The position numbers were made by a program, and so were the translations under genes. 64,000 nt of DNA. Source: JAGQSZ01 sp049647585. Lineage in GTDB: Bacteria; Actinomycetota; Acidimicrobiia; Acidimicrobiales; Microtrichaceae. Location of the stretch: assembly GCA_049647585.1 (NCBI GenBank), contig JBARXY010000011.1:1-64000 (forward strand), in the 5' to 3' direction. The notes beneath the pieces were generated by a model. The model ran no database searches, was not told where the DNA came from, and worked only from the letters and a program-made list of their open reading frames with translations. Below are positions 1-8,519 of this stretch, in pieces (position 1 is the stretch's first letter; every line of letters begins with the position of its first letter).

Positions 1-858
1 GTCACCATCAGCGACAGTGTCTTGTTCTGTGTGGCGGATCTCGTCACGATCCTCACCGACACCCACGGCAACCCGAAACATATGGGCCCCGGGTTCCCGT
101 TCTCGATCCCACCCCAGCCGACAGGCGGGTTCGGAGTCACCGGTGACCAGTATGCCCGCCTGCTCGACGAGTTCGAGGCGGCTCTGCCGGCGAGTTGGGA
201 ACACACGAAGTGGCAACTCGAGCGGGGACGACAGATCCGTTACGCCACTGCCGAGCAACGCCGCGCTCTCGCTAGCCGGGATGGCGGATGTGTGTTCCCT
301 GGATGCGACATGCCCCACGCGTGGACCGACGCGCATCATGTCACTTGGTGGCGAAACGGCGGAACAACCGATATCGACCAACTCATCAGCCTCTGTAGAC
401 GCCACCACGGCGTAGCCCACATGACCGGCTGGAACGTCACCCTCGACAAACACGGCTGGACCCACTGGAACACCCCCAACGGGCGACACCTCCACGGCCA
501 ACGCCACCACACCCAACCCGCCTCAACCAGCACACCGGCAGGCCAGACCGGCCAGACCGGCCAGACCGGCCAGACAGGCCGGACTGGCGGGGGCAAGGGA
601 ACCAGCGTCAGTTGCAACGGACTCACGAGTCAAAACGGTCAATGCCGCAACGACGAACGCAGTCCCAGCGGACGCGACGGGAACGGCACCGGCCAAGCCG
701 GCAACGGAAACAGCCCGCCCGGCACCAGACCGCCCGAGGCAAGCCCGCCCGGCGCAGACCCGCCAGACAATCACCCGCCCGGCGCAGACCCACCCGAGGC
801 GAGGCCGCCCGAGGCAAGACCACCCGGCACAGATCCACCCTGTTGCGGGGACAACTAG
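1..858 (+). CDS. HNH endonuclease, DUF222/13E12-type, 5'-truncated
   Basis: The reading frame is open to the left edge, so only the C-terminal 285 residues are present and the true start lies outside. The visible part has the layout of actinobacterial DUF222 proteins: an HNH core with CVFPGC, then DAHHV, then SLCRRHH about 25 residues later, which would hold the metal-binding and catalytic histidines and the structural zinc. Two low-complexity tails follow the nuclease: five GQT/GRT units, then roughly nine PPE/PPG-type proline units. The family is presumed to cut DNA, but its substrate is not known. The tails are encoded by near-identical DNA repeats, so their length may vary between strains. 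Family assignment is firm; function is inferred. Confidence 0.85.
   Translation, partial: VTISDSVLFCVADLVTILTDTHGNPKHMGPGFPFSIPPQPTGGFGVTGDQYARLLDEFEAALPASWEHTKWQLERGRQIRYATAEQRRALASRDGGCVFPGCDMPHAWTDAHHVTWWRNGGTTDIDQLISLCRRHHGVAHMTGWNVTLDKHGWTHWNTPNGRHLHGQRHHTQPASTSTPAGQTGQTGQTGQTGRTGGGKGTSVSCNGLTSQNGQCRNDERSPSGRDGNGTGQAGNGNSPPGTRPPEASPPGADPPDNHPPGADPPEARPPEARPPGTDPPCCGDN
541..585 (+). repeat. 9-base tandem repeat, about 5 copies, inside the HNH gene
   Basis: Four consecutive units of ggccagacc/ggccagaca start at 541, 550, 559 and 568, followed by a diverged unit at 577. They are in frame and encode the GQT repeats. Because the unit is a multiple of three, copy-number change would alter tail length without a frameshift. 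Confidence 0.9.
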
Positions 859-997
859 CCCCAGGCCCCGCTGAAGCAGCGGAGCCGGGCCAACACGAAT
901 GAGACGGCAACCCCCGGAACCCACCACAACCCGGGACACGCCGTCACATTCGCGCGCCCGAAATTTCATCCTCAGGCCGGGGACCGGGCGTATGTTG

Positions 998-1969
998 CTA
1001 GAGCCAGTCCTTGCGGCGGAACATGAAATAGAGCGACATCGACGCCACCACGATCAGAAGGGCGGACACGAGCACCCCCGACTCCTTGCTGAAGCCGGGA
1101 TAGGGCACGTTCATTCCGTAGAAGCCCGTGATCAGCGTTGGCACGGCGATGATGGCTGCCCAACCCGTCACCTTCTTCATGGCTTGGTTCTGACGGTAAT
1201 CACGCAGGCTCAGATTGGTCTCGACGATCGTGGAGACCAGGTCACGAAGCGACTCCGCAGATTCCTCGACTCGAAGCACGTGGTCATAAACATCCTGGAA
1301 ATAGGGATGGATCTCTTCTGAGACAAGGGATTCCTCGCGACGCATCAGACCGCTGATCACTTCTCGCAGTGGCATAGCCAACCGGTGGAAGCGGATCAGC
1401 GCCCGCCCCATTACGAACCAGTGGCGCTGCTCGGACGGCTCGATCGGATGTTCCGCAAAGATGCTGTCACTGACGTCGTCGTAGAAGTCCTCGAATGCCT
1501 CTACCACTTGGAAGTAGCCGTCGATCACAACGTCGAGAAGCCCATAGAGCAAGAACCCCACTCCCTTGCCGACGAGGACCGGCGAGTGGTCCCAGTTGGC
1601 AACTACGTCATCGATCGAAAAATGGTCTGACTTTCGTACCGTCAGCAGCCACTGCTTGCCGATGAAGGCGTCGATCTCCGTCTCGGCAAGGACGCCCCCT
1701 TCCAGACGCACGGCATGACACGAAAGGAAGAGATGCCCTGAGTACTGATCAAGTTTGGGTCGCTGATGTCGGCCCAAGGCATCCTCCACCGCCAGGTGGT
1801 GCAGTCCGAGCTCCTCTGAGAGACCATCAAGGTCCTCCTCGGACGGATCACAAAGATCGATCCAGACGATTCGGTCGGTGTGTTCCAGATGGACCGAAAC
1901 ATCATCGACGGGAAAGTTCTCGTTCATCAGAGTTCCCGCCGAATACACCCTCGTCCGAATCTCACTCAT
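998..1969 (-). CDS. corA: CorA-family magnesium/cobalt transporter
   Basis: A 323-residue CorA protein, expected to form a pentameric divalent-cation channel in the cytoplasmic membrane. The N-terminal part is the soluble alpha/beta domain and long stalk helix. The C-terminus has two membrane helices, with the signature YGMN at the end of the first and a positively charged tail (RRKDWL). The frame extends upstream to 2143, but the start at 1969 (MSEIRTR) is preferred: a GGAGG lies five bases upstream, and the extra N-terminus is low-complexity and unlike the family. It is divergent from the methyltransferase, with 61 bases between them. No Mg-responsive leader was recognised. Confidence 0.93.
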   Translation of the reverse strand: MSEIRTRVYSAGTLMNENFPVDDVSVHLEHTDRIVWIDLCDPSEEDLDGLSEELGLHHLAVEDALGRHQRPKLDQYSGHLFLSCHAVRLEGGVLAETEIDAFIGKQWLLTVRKSDHFSIDDVVANWDHSPVLVGKGVGFLLYGLLDVVIDGYFQVVEAFEDFYDDVSDSIFAEHPIEPSEQRHWFVMGRALIRFHRLAMPLREVISGLMRREESLVSEEIHPYFQDVYDHVLRVEESAESLRDLVSTIVETNLSLRDYRQNQAMKKVTGWAAIIAVPTLITGFYGMNVPYPGFSKESGVLVSALLIVVASMSLYFMFRRKDWL

Positions 1970-2030
1970 TGCGCCTCCGCTTTCGACCCCATGTATATGG
2001 CATCTTCGAGCTCGGCCGTAGGATTCGACA

Positions 2031-2645
2031 ATGGGTATATATGGCGAACGTGTGCTTCCCCGACTGGTCAATCTGACGTGCGGCTCCAGCGCACTTGACC
2101 GGTGGAGGGCAAGAGTCGCCGAGGGGCTCGAAGGAACCGTCATCGAGGTCGGATTCGGTTCCGGTCACAACGTCCCGTTGTATCCTTCGGCGATCACGAA
2201 GGTCTACGCGGTCGAACCGGCAGAGTTGGCTCGCAAGTTAGCCCGGAAGCGGATCGACGCAACCGCGATACCCATCGAATATGTAGGGCTCGACGGTCAA
2301 TCCATCTCGATCCCCGATGACAGTTGCGACGGAGCACTGTGCACCTTCACTCTGTGCACGATCCCAGACGTCAACGCGGCCCTCGCCGAACTCCGTAGGG
2401 TCATCAAGCCAGGCGGGCGATTCCACTTCCTGGAACATGGGCTATCGCCTGATGCGAAGGTCGCCAATCAGCAGCATAAATTCGACCCCCTCCAGGTGAG
2501 ACTCGCCGGAGGGTGTCACCTGACCCGGGATCCTGCAGAACTCGTCCAAGCTGCAGGTTTCGACCTGGTGGAGGTCTCGTCGCGCTTCGGCAAAGGCCCC
2601 AAAGCCTGGTCATGGTTCACCGAAGGCAAAGCTCTGAACCCCTGA
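2031..2645 (+). CDS. class I SAM-dependent methyltransferase (UbiE/Methyltransf_11-like)
   Basis: A 204-residue enzyme with a Rossmann-type methyltransferase fold. Motif I is VIEVGFGSGHN near residue 40, an acidic ribose-binding position follows in VYAVEP, and the motif IV region reads GALCTFTLCTIPD. The post-motif LRRVIKPGGRFHFLEHG is typical of the UbiE/thiol methyltransferase group. The methyl acceptor cannot be read from sequence. The start at 2031 has an AGGA about eight bases upstream. It is transcribed away from corA and ends in front of a tandem-repeat spacer. Family is certain; substrate is unknown. Confidence 0.85.
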   Translation: MGIYGERVLPRLVNLTCGSSALDRWRARVAEGLEGTVIEVGFGSGHNVPLYPSAITKVYAVEPAELARKLARKRIDATAIPIEYVGLDGQSISIPDDSCDGALCTFTLCTIPDVNAALAELRRVIKPGGRFHFLEHGLSPDAKVANQQHKFDPLQVRLAGGCHLTRDPAELVQAAGFDLVEVSSRFGKGPKAWSWFTEGKALNP

Positions 2646-2647
2646 GT

Positions 2648-2699
2648 TTGCCGCAGAGACCTTGCCGGAGAAACCTTGCCGCAGAGACCTTGCCGTGCC
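2648..2699. repeat. 14-base tandem repeat between convergent genes
   Basis: Three and a half units of TTGCCGCAGAGACC (the second with two changes) start at 2648, 2662, 2676 and 2690. They fill most of the 107-base gap between the methyltransferase stop and the end of the amidohydrolase gene. No open frame or strong hairpin was seen. Confidence 0.85.
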
Positions 2700-2751
2700 T
2701 CACCGGGCGGGGTCGGACCGGGCAACTCAGGCTCGTCGCACAGGGTGAAGG

Positions 2752-4539
2752 TCAGACATTGTTGCGAAGGACTTGTCCGTAGCCGGGACGGTCCCCGAAC
2801 CCGCTGGCAAACTCGCCGTCGTTCCAAGCGACGCGACCATTGATGAGCACCGCTGGAACGCAATCGTCGTGGCGACGGACCAGACGCTGGATCTCGGGCA
2901 TCCCGACCATCGTCTCCTCATCGATCGAATCGAGGCGCCCATCGAGTGTGGCCGGGTCGACCACTGCAATATCTGCCCGTTGACCAACTTCGAGTCGACC
3001 GGCGTCGATCCCGAGGTAGTCCGCAATTTCACCGGTGAGTCGATACACCGCCTGCTCCGGTGCCAGCAGAACTCGACCCTCGCTCTCAGCGGTCACGACC
3101 ATGCGCAGCAAATGCAGGGGGAAGTCGTAGTAGGCCATGTTGCGAAGATGGGCACCAGCGTCGGAGAAGCCCACCAAGACGCCCGGGTGGGTCACCACGT
3201 ACTCCAACTCCCGTAAACGTCCGTTGCCGACCACGGTGTACCAACGCAGGTCGTTCCCGTACTCCTGTTGCAGATCCAAGAAGCACTCGAGCGGGTCGAC
3301 ACCGCGCTGCTCAGCGACTTCGGCGAAGCTCAGACCGACCAGCGACTCATCTGGACAGCCCACGATCTTCGGCTCATGAAGGTCCCTGTGCCAGGCCTTG
3401 GGCGAGAACGGATTGCTCCACTGCTTGGCAAAGCGCTCCCGGAACTCGGGGTCTCCGAGCAGGTCTCGTCTGGCGTCGATATCCACTTCGTGGAGCGCCT
3501 CGGTTCCTGCTCCAAGTTCCTCCATGACGGGTACTTCCATCCCGTCGACCCACAACTCGAACGGCTGGGGAAGCGACTGCCAACGAAGCTCCCCGTTCAG
3601 CGCCTTGTTGACGACTTGGGTCATGAAGCCCGCGACTCGGTGTGTGCCGGGCATCGCTATCGAGTCGACCATCGAAATGACCATCGTGCGCAACGGCTTG
3701 CGACCGATCCCCGTCGACATGGCGGCAATGACCGGGATGTTCCAGCGGCCCTGCAGATCGGGCACCATCTGCAACAGCCGCTCCCGACGACGCAGGACCT
3801 TGGCGAAGTGTCGGTACTCACTCCACTTGGCATAGACCGACGGTGTCGACTTCGACCGCTCCCGGTCCCCATCGAGCTTGTCCCACGGCAGGGTGTTGAA
3901 CGACATGCCAAGGAAGCCCGCATCGAGTGCGTCATGGAGATGCCCCGTCATCTGAGCCAATTCGCCACGGGTCGGCTTGACCGACTCGTCCACGGAGCGC
4001 CCTAGACCCATCACCGCTGCCCGGACCGCCGAATGTCCGAACATGGCGGTCACGTTGGGTCCGAGCGGAAGTGATTCGAGGTGATCCAGGTACTCGACCG
4101 GCCCTTCCCAGTCCTTGATCTTCTCGAGCAGAGGCAACACCACATCTCGTGGAACGGCCTCGACCCGACAGAACTGGTCGGCAAGATCCTCGGCGCTACC
4201 GATGGCGAAGGACAGGCCGCACGATCCGACCAGCACCGAGGTGACACCGTGGCGGACCGATTCCGTGAGTGCCGGGGCGATCTCCAACTCGGCGTCATAG
4301 TGGGTATGCAGGTCGATGAATCCGGGGGTCACCCACTTGCCTGTGGCGTCGATGATCACGGCGTCATTGGGCGGAGTCAGGTCCAGTCCTATCTGGGCGA
4401 CGATTCCGTCGCGGACCAGCACGTCGGCGACGATTCCCGGGCGCTGTCCCGATCCATCAAAGACGGTTCCGCCGACGATGAGCACGGCGGGGTCTTCGGA
4501 AGTGGCGGTTTCAACGGACGCTACGTCGGTGTGTGCCAT
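2752..4539 (-). CDS. amidohydrolase, N-acyl-D-amino-acid deacylase family
   Basis: A 595-residue metal-dependent hydrolase of the D-aminoacylase branch of the amidohydrolase superfamily. The N-terminal beta-sandwich (AVLIVGGTVFDGSG) leads to the TIM barrel with the metal-binding DLHTHYD near residue 98. A late GFSDAGAH supplies the catalytic aspartate, and ADIAVVDP near the C-terminus closes the sandwich domain. Family members hydrolyse N-acyl-D-amino acids or related cyclic amides. At nearly 600 residues it matches the long actinobacterial subgroup, whose natural substrates are mostly undefined. It is monocistronic, convergent with the methyltransferase, and its 5' side faces the GDT1 gene. 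Family is secure; substrate is inferred. Confidence 0.85.
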   Translation of the reverse strand: MAHTDVASVETATSEDPAVLIVGGTVFDGSGQRPGIVADVLVRDGIVAQIGLDLTPPNDAVIIDATGKWVTPGFIDLHTHYDAELEIAPALTESVRHGVTSVLVGSCGLSFAIGSAEDLADQFCRVEAVPRDVVLPLLEKIKDWEGPVEYLDHLESLPLGPNVTAMFGHSAVRAAVMGLGRSVDESVKPTRGELAQMTGHLHDALDAGFLGMSFNTLPWDKLDGDRERSKSTPSVYAKWSEYRHFAKVLRRRERLLQMVPDLQGRWNIPVIAAMSTGIGRKPLRTMVISMVDSIAMPGTHRVAGFMTQVVNKALNGELRWQSLPQPFELWVDGMEVPVMEELGAGTEALHEVDIDARRDLLGDPEFRERFAKQWSNPFSPKAWHRDLHEPKIVGCPDESLVGLSFAEVAEQRGVDPLECFLDLQQEYGNDLRWYTVVGNGRLRELEYVVTHPGVLVGFSDAGAHLRNMAYYDFPLHLLRMVVTAESEGRVLLAPEQAVYRLTGEIADYLGIDAGRLEVGQRADIAVVDPATLDGRLDSIDEETMVGMPEIQRLVRRHDDCVPAVLINGRVAWNDGEFASGFGDRPGYGQVLRNNV

Positions 4540-4604
4540 GGCTGAACTCTACGACCTTCCATCGGATCGTCCCGGCCGTCGGTCGTGATCCGGCTCGGCC
4601 TGTC

Positions 4605-4631
4605 GTGGTCTACGTGGTCTGCGTGGTCTGC
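4605..4631. repeat. 9-base tandem repeat, 3 copies
   Basis: GTGGTCTAC, GTGGTCTGC, GTGGTCTGC occur head to tail in the 146-base gap between the divergent amidohydrolase and GDT1 genes. The rest of the gap shows no recognisable RNA gene. Confidence 0.8.
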
Positions 4632-4685
4632 CGTGATATGCCGTGTTCCGCTCAGACGCTGGGCACCTGCTACAAATCAGCCCCA

Positions 4686-5273
4686 ATGTCGCTCGGAGCA
4701 ATTCTGCAAGCATTTCTGACCGTCTTTCCGGCGGAACTTCCGGACAAGACGATGGTCGCCACGATTGTCCTGACAACCCGTTACAAACGACCGCTCTGGG
4801 TTTGGGTTGGGGCGGTTAGCGCGTTCAGCATCCACGTCGTGGTGGCGGTCGCGGCGGGAAGCGCCATCGGCCTACTCCCTGAGGTGATCGTCAAGAGTGT
4901 GGTGACGGCGCTGTTCGCCATTGGAGCGCTGCTGTTGTTCCGGGCCGCCCGCCAGTCCGAGGAGGAAGAAACCGACGACTTGGTCGTGGCCAACTCCACG
5001 ATCCGCTCGACCGTTCTGGGCAGCTTCGGGCTCATACTCCTGGCCGAGTGGGGCGACCTGACACAACTGGCCACCGCAAGTCTGGCCGCCAGTAGCGGCA
5101 ATCCAGTTGCCACCGGAATCGGCGCACTAGTTGCGTTGGCAAGCGTCGCAGCCATCGCAGCAAGCTTCGGCCGACAACTCGTCGCACGCGTGCCCCTGAA
5201 CAAGGTGAACTACATCGGCGCAGCCGTCTTCACCGGACTCGCCGTGCTCACTCTTGTGGAGTTGGTGAACTAG
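4686..5273 (+). CDS. TMEM165/GDT1 (UPF0016) family cation transporter
   Basis: A 195-residue membrane protein with two internally related halves, each carrying the family motif at a membrane helix. The first copy is AELPDKT near residue 17 and the second is AEWGDLTQ near residue 121. The acidic residues of these motifs bind the ion. Characterised relatives move Mn2+ or Ca2+ out of the cytoplasm, so a role in manganese homeostasis is likely. An acidic loop (EEEETDD) separates the halves. The frame stays open upstream to 4533, but the upstream part is not hydrophobic and unlike the family, so the ATG at 4686 is chosen. Its last 26 bases overlap the end of the convergent regulator gene. Confidence 0.88.
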   Translation: MSLGAILQAFLTVFPAELPDKTMVATIVLTTRYKRPLWVWVGAVSAFSIHVVVAVAAGSAIGLLPEVIVKSVVTALFAIGALLLFRAARQSEEEETDDLVVANSTIRSTVLGSFGLILLAEWGDLTQLATASLAASSGNPVATGIGALVALASVAAIAASFGRQLVARVPLNKVNYIGAAVFTGLAVLTLVELVN

Positions 5274-5991
5274 CCCGGATGCCGCCGATCCGAACACAGC
5301 AGTAGCCAGGTTCGGGCTGCAGACGAGCAGCCACCGTCGGCGGCGAATCAAGTCCTTCGATCACCCCCGACAGGAAGTTCAGATTCATGTCGCAGACGAG
5401 TTCACGGTGTTCCTCTACCAGGCGGTGGAACGGACAGTTGGCCAGTGCGATCTCACTACATTGCGACCGGTCCGGTTCGTCCCCGGCGATCACCTGAGGC
5501 TCGTACCCCTGGGCATCCAGCAGGTCCTCAAGCTGATCCGCACCCTCTTCTCCATCGGCGGTCGCCCGTGCAGCGATATCGCTCCCGGCTGAATAGGCCA
5601 CCGAACGCAGACACTCGTCGACCGCTACACCCGACGTGGTCGATTCGACCACGGCAGCAGCAAGCAGCGACCCTGCCAGATCGTAGTGACGGTCAGGAAC
5701 CGACGCCGAGACCTCGGCGCCGCTGGGGCGGTACAGCTTCGAGGGACGTCCGGCCCCGGGCCCTGATCGTCCTGATAGACGCTCGAATCGGGTTTCGAGA
5801 ATTCCCGCTTCGACCATTTTCTCCAGATGGAAGGCCGCGACCGATCTGGCCATGTCAAGGGCGTCGGCCGCCTCATCGCGGGTCAGCCAACGCTCGGAAT
5901 GAGCGAGCAAGCGGTACAGGTCCCGCCGCAGCGGCTGCTCAAGCGACGCAATCCCGGCTATTCGACGATCGGCTTCATCAGACTCGGCCAT
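5248..5991 (-). CDS. helix-turn-helix regulator with conserved cysteines (SufR-like)
   Basis: A 247-residue regulator. Residues 15-85 form an ArsR/MarR-like winged helix (RRDLYRLLAHSERWLTRDEAA on) ending in a wing with AGRPSKLYRP. The C-terminal half carries cysteines at CSEIALANCPF, ELVCDMN and GYCC, spaced as C-x7-C-x13-C-x30-CC. This resembles SufR-type regulators, in which cysteines ligate an iron-sulfur cluster. A second gene of the same family occurs at 21564-22334. It is divergent from the patatin gene, with a palindrome in the shared 84-base promoter region, so it probably controls that gene and perhaps the FAD oxidoreductase behind it. Cluster binding is inferred from the cysteine pattern. 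Confidence 0.8.
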   Translation of the reverse strand: MAESDEADRRIAGIASLEQPLRRDLYRLLAHSERWLTRDEAADALDMARSVAAFHLEKMVEAGILETRFERLSGRSGPGAGRPSKLYRPSGAEVSASVPDRHYDLAGSLLAAAVVESTTSGVAVDECLRSVAYSAGSDIAARATADGEEGADQLEDLLDAQGYEPQVIAGDEPDRSQCSEIALANCPFHRLVEEHRELVCDMNLNFLSGVIEGLDSPPTVAARLQPEPGYCCVRIGGIRASSPTPQE

Positions 5992-6049
5992 AACTCGATT
6001 CTAAAACAAAGATCCTTTGACGCAAGAGCGGATAGTTTCTAAAGTCAGG

Positions 6050-6065
6050 TCTAATCTCTATTAGA
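6050..6065. promoter_or_regulatory. candidate operator, inverted repeat TCTAAT-CTCT-ATTAGA
   Basis: A perfect 6-base inverted repeat with a 4-base spacer touches the ribosome binding site (AGGGGA, 6064-6069) of the patatin gene. It lies in the AT-rich divergent region shared with the HTH regulator at 5991. Two TTCTAAA direct repeats lie upstream near 5998 and 6037. Position and symmetry suggest the binding site of the adjacent regulator; this is not proven. Confidence 0.45.
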
Positions 6066-6075
6066 GGGGATCGCC

Positions 6076-6960
6076 ATGACGACAGCATTCGTCCTATCCG
6101 GTGGAGGCAGCCTGGGAGCAGTCCAGGTCGGAATGCTCCGTGCCCTTTCAGCCCGGGACATCCACCCCGACGTTCTGGTCGGAACCTCGGTCGGTGCGCT
6201 CAACGCCGCCTACGTTGCCGGCAATGGCGACAGCCTCGAATCCCTCAACCATTTGGCCGCCATCTGGACCAAACTCCGCCGACAAGACGTGTTCCCGCTC
6301 AACCCACAGCGTCTGCTGGCAGCCGCTGCCGGGCTGTCCAGCTCACTGTGTTCCAATGGCCCGCTCCGTCGGCTGATCAGCTCACATATCGGCTTTGATC
6401 GACTCGAGGATGCGCGCATCCCGCTGCACGTCGTCACCACCGACGTTACGAGCGGCAAGGAAGTCCTGTTGTCAAAGGGAAACGCGGTTGATGCGATTCT
6501 GGCAAGCTCGGCCATTCCAGCCGTCTTCCCTTCGGTCCGCGTTGACGACTTGGACCTCGTAGACGGTGGTATCGCCGACAATGCAGCTATTTCCCAGGCA
6601 ATCGACATGGGTGCTCAGACCGTCTACGTCCTGCCGACCGGCTATTCGTGTGCTCTTCCAAGTCCGCCACGCACCTCACTTGCGAGCGCCGTTCACGCAC
6701 TCACCCTGATGATCGAGCAACGGTTGATTCTCGATGTCGCCCACTACTCCAAGGACGCGGACATCCGAGTCGTTCCACCCCTCTGCCCGCTGTCAGTGTC
6801 GTCGAGTGACTTCGGCCAGGCGCACCGATTGCTGACCGAGGCAAGAGACTCAACCGCACGCTGGCTCGATGGACCCGACGTTCACGTGGAGCACCCAGAT
6901 CGGATCCTGTCCCTGCACAATCACACCACCACAGCCAAGCACCGGACCGTCAGCAGGTAG
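6076..6960 (+). CDS. patatin-like phospholipase
   Basis: A 294-residue soluble lipid acyl hydrolase of the bacterial patatin family. All family landmarks are visible: the oxyanion-hole glycine run SGGGSLG at residues 8-14, the nucleophile elbow GTSVG with Ser38, and the DGG block with Asp163 completing the Ser-Asp dyad. No signal peptide or secretion domain is present, so it is probably cytoplasmic. The start has AGGGGA upstream at good spacing. The FAD oxidoreductase begins ten bases after its stop, so the two are probably co-transcribed. The divergent cysteine-containing regulator probably controls the pair. Lipid substrate unknown. Confidence 0.9.
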   Translation: MTTAFVLSGGGSLGAVQVGMLRALSARDIHPDVLVGTSVGALNAAYVAGNGDSLESLNHLAAIWTKLRRQDVFPLNPQRLLAAAAGLSSSLCSNGPLRRLISSHIGFDRLEDARIPLHVVTTDVTSGKEVLLSKGNAVDAILASSAIPAVFPSVRVDDLDLVDGGIADNAAISQAIDMGAQTVYVLPTGYSCALPSPPRTSLASAVHALTLMIEQRLILDVAHYSKDADIRVVPPLCPLSVSSSDFGQAHRLLTEARDSTARWLDGPDVHVEHPDRILSLHNHTTTAKHRTVSR

Positions 6961-6970
6961 CGTCACGAGA

Positions 6971-8404
6971 ATGGCTATGGAATTCGATGCAGTGGTCGTT
7001 GGCGCGGGTACCGCTGGATCCAATGCCGCATATCAACTGGCAATGCGTGGACTTTCCGTCGCTCTCATCGAACGCCGCACTCTGGCCAGCGCCGGAGCCC
7101 AGTGGCACAACGGAGTTCTGGACTGGCAGTTCGAACGGGCCGGACTCCGCCCTTCAGCCCCGCCCGAGCGCTCAACGCCGGTCCCCCGACTCCACATGTT
7201 CGACTCCGCCGGTCGCCATGCCTTCACCATGGAGGAGCCACCCACGGTCGCAGCCAACATGTCGCTACTCGGCGACCGGCTCCGGACTCTGGCGGCTGAT
7301 CATGACGTCCAGATGTTTGACAACGCAACGGATATGGATGTGCGCCTGGAAGGCGATCGGATCGTCTCCATTGGTTTGCGGGCGAGGAACGCAGAGCCGA
7401 GGAACGCGGAGCCGGGGGCCGAACTGAGCACTGCCGATGGTTCTGCAACCAGCGAAAAGCTCCAATTCGACGCGACGTTGTTCGTCGATGCGTCGGGACG
7501 ACATGGTGCGCTGCGAAAGCACTCCCCACTTCTCCAGCGTTGGTGTCCGACTGTGCGCGGGGATGAGCTGTGCTCTGCTTCGGATTTCCGGTTCGAGATT
7601 GCCGATCGGACCGGAGCAGATTGTTTTCTTGACCGCCACGGAGCATCCCCGGGCGAGACCATCACGAGCGTCGGGAACGCCGGCGGGTTCTCCACCATCA
7701 GCATCACCGTCGCCGATGGACTGGATCAGGTTTCGATTCTGGTCGGCTGCCTGGCCAACGGGCGATACGGAACCGGGCCGAGGATGCTCGACGCGGTGAG
7801 AAGATCCAATCCATGGATTGGCGAACCCCGTAGCGGCGGGTCCGGTGTTATTCCACTGCGTCGGCCGTACTCACGATTCACCGCCCCGGGGCTGGCGCTG
7901 GTTGGCGACTCCGCCTGCCAGGTGTTCCCGGCCCATGGGTCGGGTATCGGCTTCGGACTGATCGCAGGACGGATGCTGGCCGAAGCGGTAACGGCCTCCA
8001 GTCCGCCGGCCGATATCGGCGACGAAACGACGCTTTGGAGTTACCAGGCAGACTTCCAGCGGGAGTTCGGCGGGGCTCTCGCCGCATACGACGGCCTGCG
8101 GCGAATGACTACGGCGCTCGGTTCCACAGGCGTCGGCACTATGCTGTCTTCCCGACTCCTGACCGAATCGATGGCCCGATCCGGACTGAACCAGGTCTGG
8201 GACACCCCTCCGATAGTCGAGACCGCGAGCATGGCACCACGGTTGGGCCGGACTCCGCGCCTGGCCGCCCAGATACTTCCGATGCTCCTGAGAAGTCAGC
8301 TGGCCGGTCGCGTTGCAGGCCGCCATCCCCTCTCGCCTGACCTGGCAGAGATCGAGCGCTGGGACACTCGGGTCAACCGGGCCCTCGGAACGTCGTCCAC
8401 CTGA
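6971..8404 (+). CDS. FAD-dependent oxidoreductase (geranylgeranyl reductase/monooxygenase-like)
   Basis: A 477-residue flavoprotein. The N-terminal dinucleotide-binding fold reads VVVGAGTAGSNAAYQLA, ends in an acidic ribose-binding residue (LIERR), and has the second FAD motif ALVGDSACQVFPAHGSGIG near residue 305. This layout matches the geranylgeranyl reductase / p-hydroxybenzoate hydroxylase superfamily, whose members reduce isoprenoid double bonds, cyclise carotenoids or hydroxylate aromatics. The sequence does not settle which. The start at 6971 follows the patatin stop by ten bases; a second ATG at 6977 is possible. Co-transcription with a lipase hints at a lipid or isoprenoid substrate, which is inference only. 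Confidence 0.8.
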   Translation: MAMEFDAVVVGAGTAGSNAAYQLAMRGLSVALIERRTLASAGAQWHNGVLDWQFERAGLRPSAPPERSTPVPRLHMFDSAGRHAFTMEEPPTVAANMSLLGDRLRTLAADHDVQMFDNATDMDVRLEGDRIVSIGLRARNAEPRNAEPGAELSTADGSATSEKLQFDATLFVDASGRHGALRKHSPLLQRWCPTVRGDELCSASDFRFEIADRTGADCFLDRHGASPGETITSVGNAGGFSTISITVADGLDQVSILVGCLANGRYGTGPRMLDAVRRSNPWIGEPRSGGSGVIPLRRPYSRFTAPGLALVGDSACQVFPAHGSGIGFGLIAGRMLAEAVTASSPPADIGDETTLWSYQADFQREFGGALAAYDGLRRMTTALGSTGVGTMLSSRLLTESMARSGLNQVWDTPPIVETASMAPRLGRTPRLAAQILPMLLRSQLAGRVAGRHPLSPDLAEIERWDTRVNRALGTSST

Positions 8405-8477
8405 TCCGGTCCAATTTTCGGTGTCCCGTCCCACCGGGCAGCGTAGGGTCGGTCCAGCTACTGGCTCGGAGGTCGAG

Positions 8478-8519
8478 ATGGACACGGTGACTGGATCAGT
8501 GCCCTATGCCTTGGATTGA
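8478..8519 (+). CDS. possible 13-residue leader ORF
   Basis: An ATG at 8478 follows GGAGGTCGAG, the best ribosome binding site in this gap, and opens a 13-codon frame (MDTVTGSVPYALD) ending at 8519. It overlaps the first 14 bases of the phosphatase gene in another frame. The phosphatase start itself has no clear Shine-Dalgarno sequence, so this mini-ORF may couple translation to it. It may also be chance. Confidence 0.35.
   Translation: MDTVTGSVPYALD

Noticed and set aside
523..969. Long antisense frame over the HNH gene tail
   Set aside because: It mirrors the GC-rich repeats on the other strand, has low-complexity composition and no family features.
3268..4005. 245-codon open frame antisense to the amidohydrolase
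   Set aside because: High GC makes long shadow frames common; there is no ribosome binding site and no recognisable domain, while the minus strand encodes a clear enzyme.
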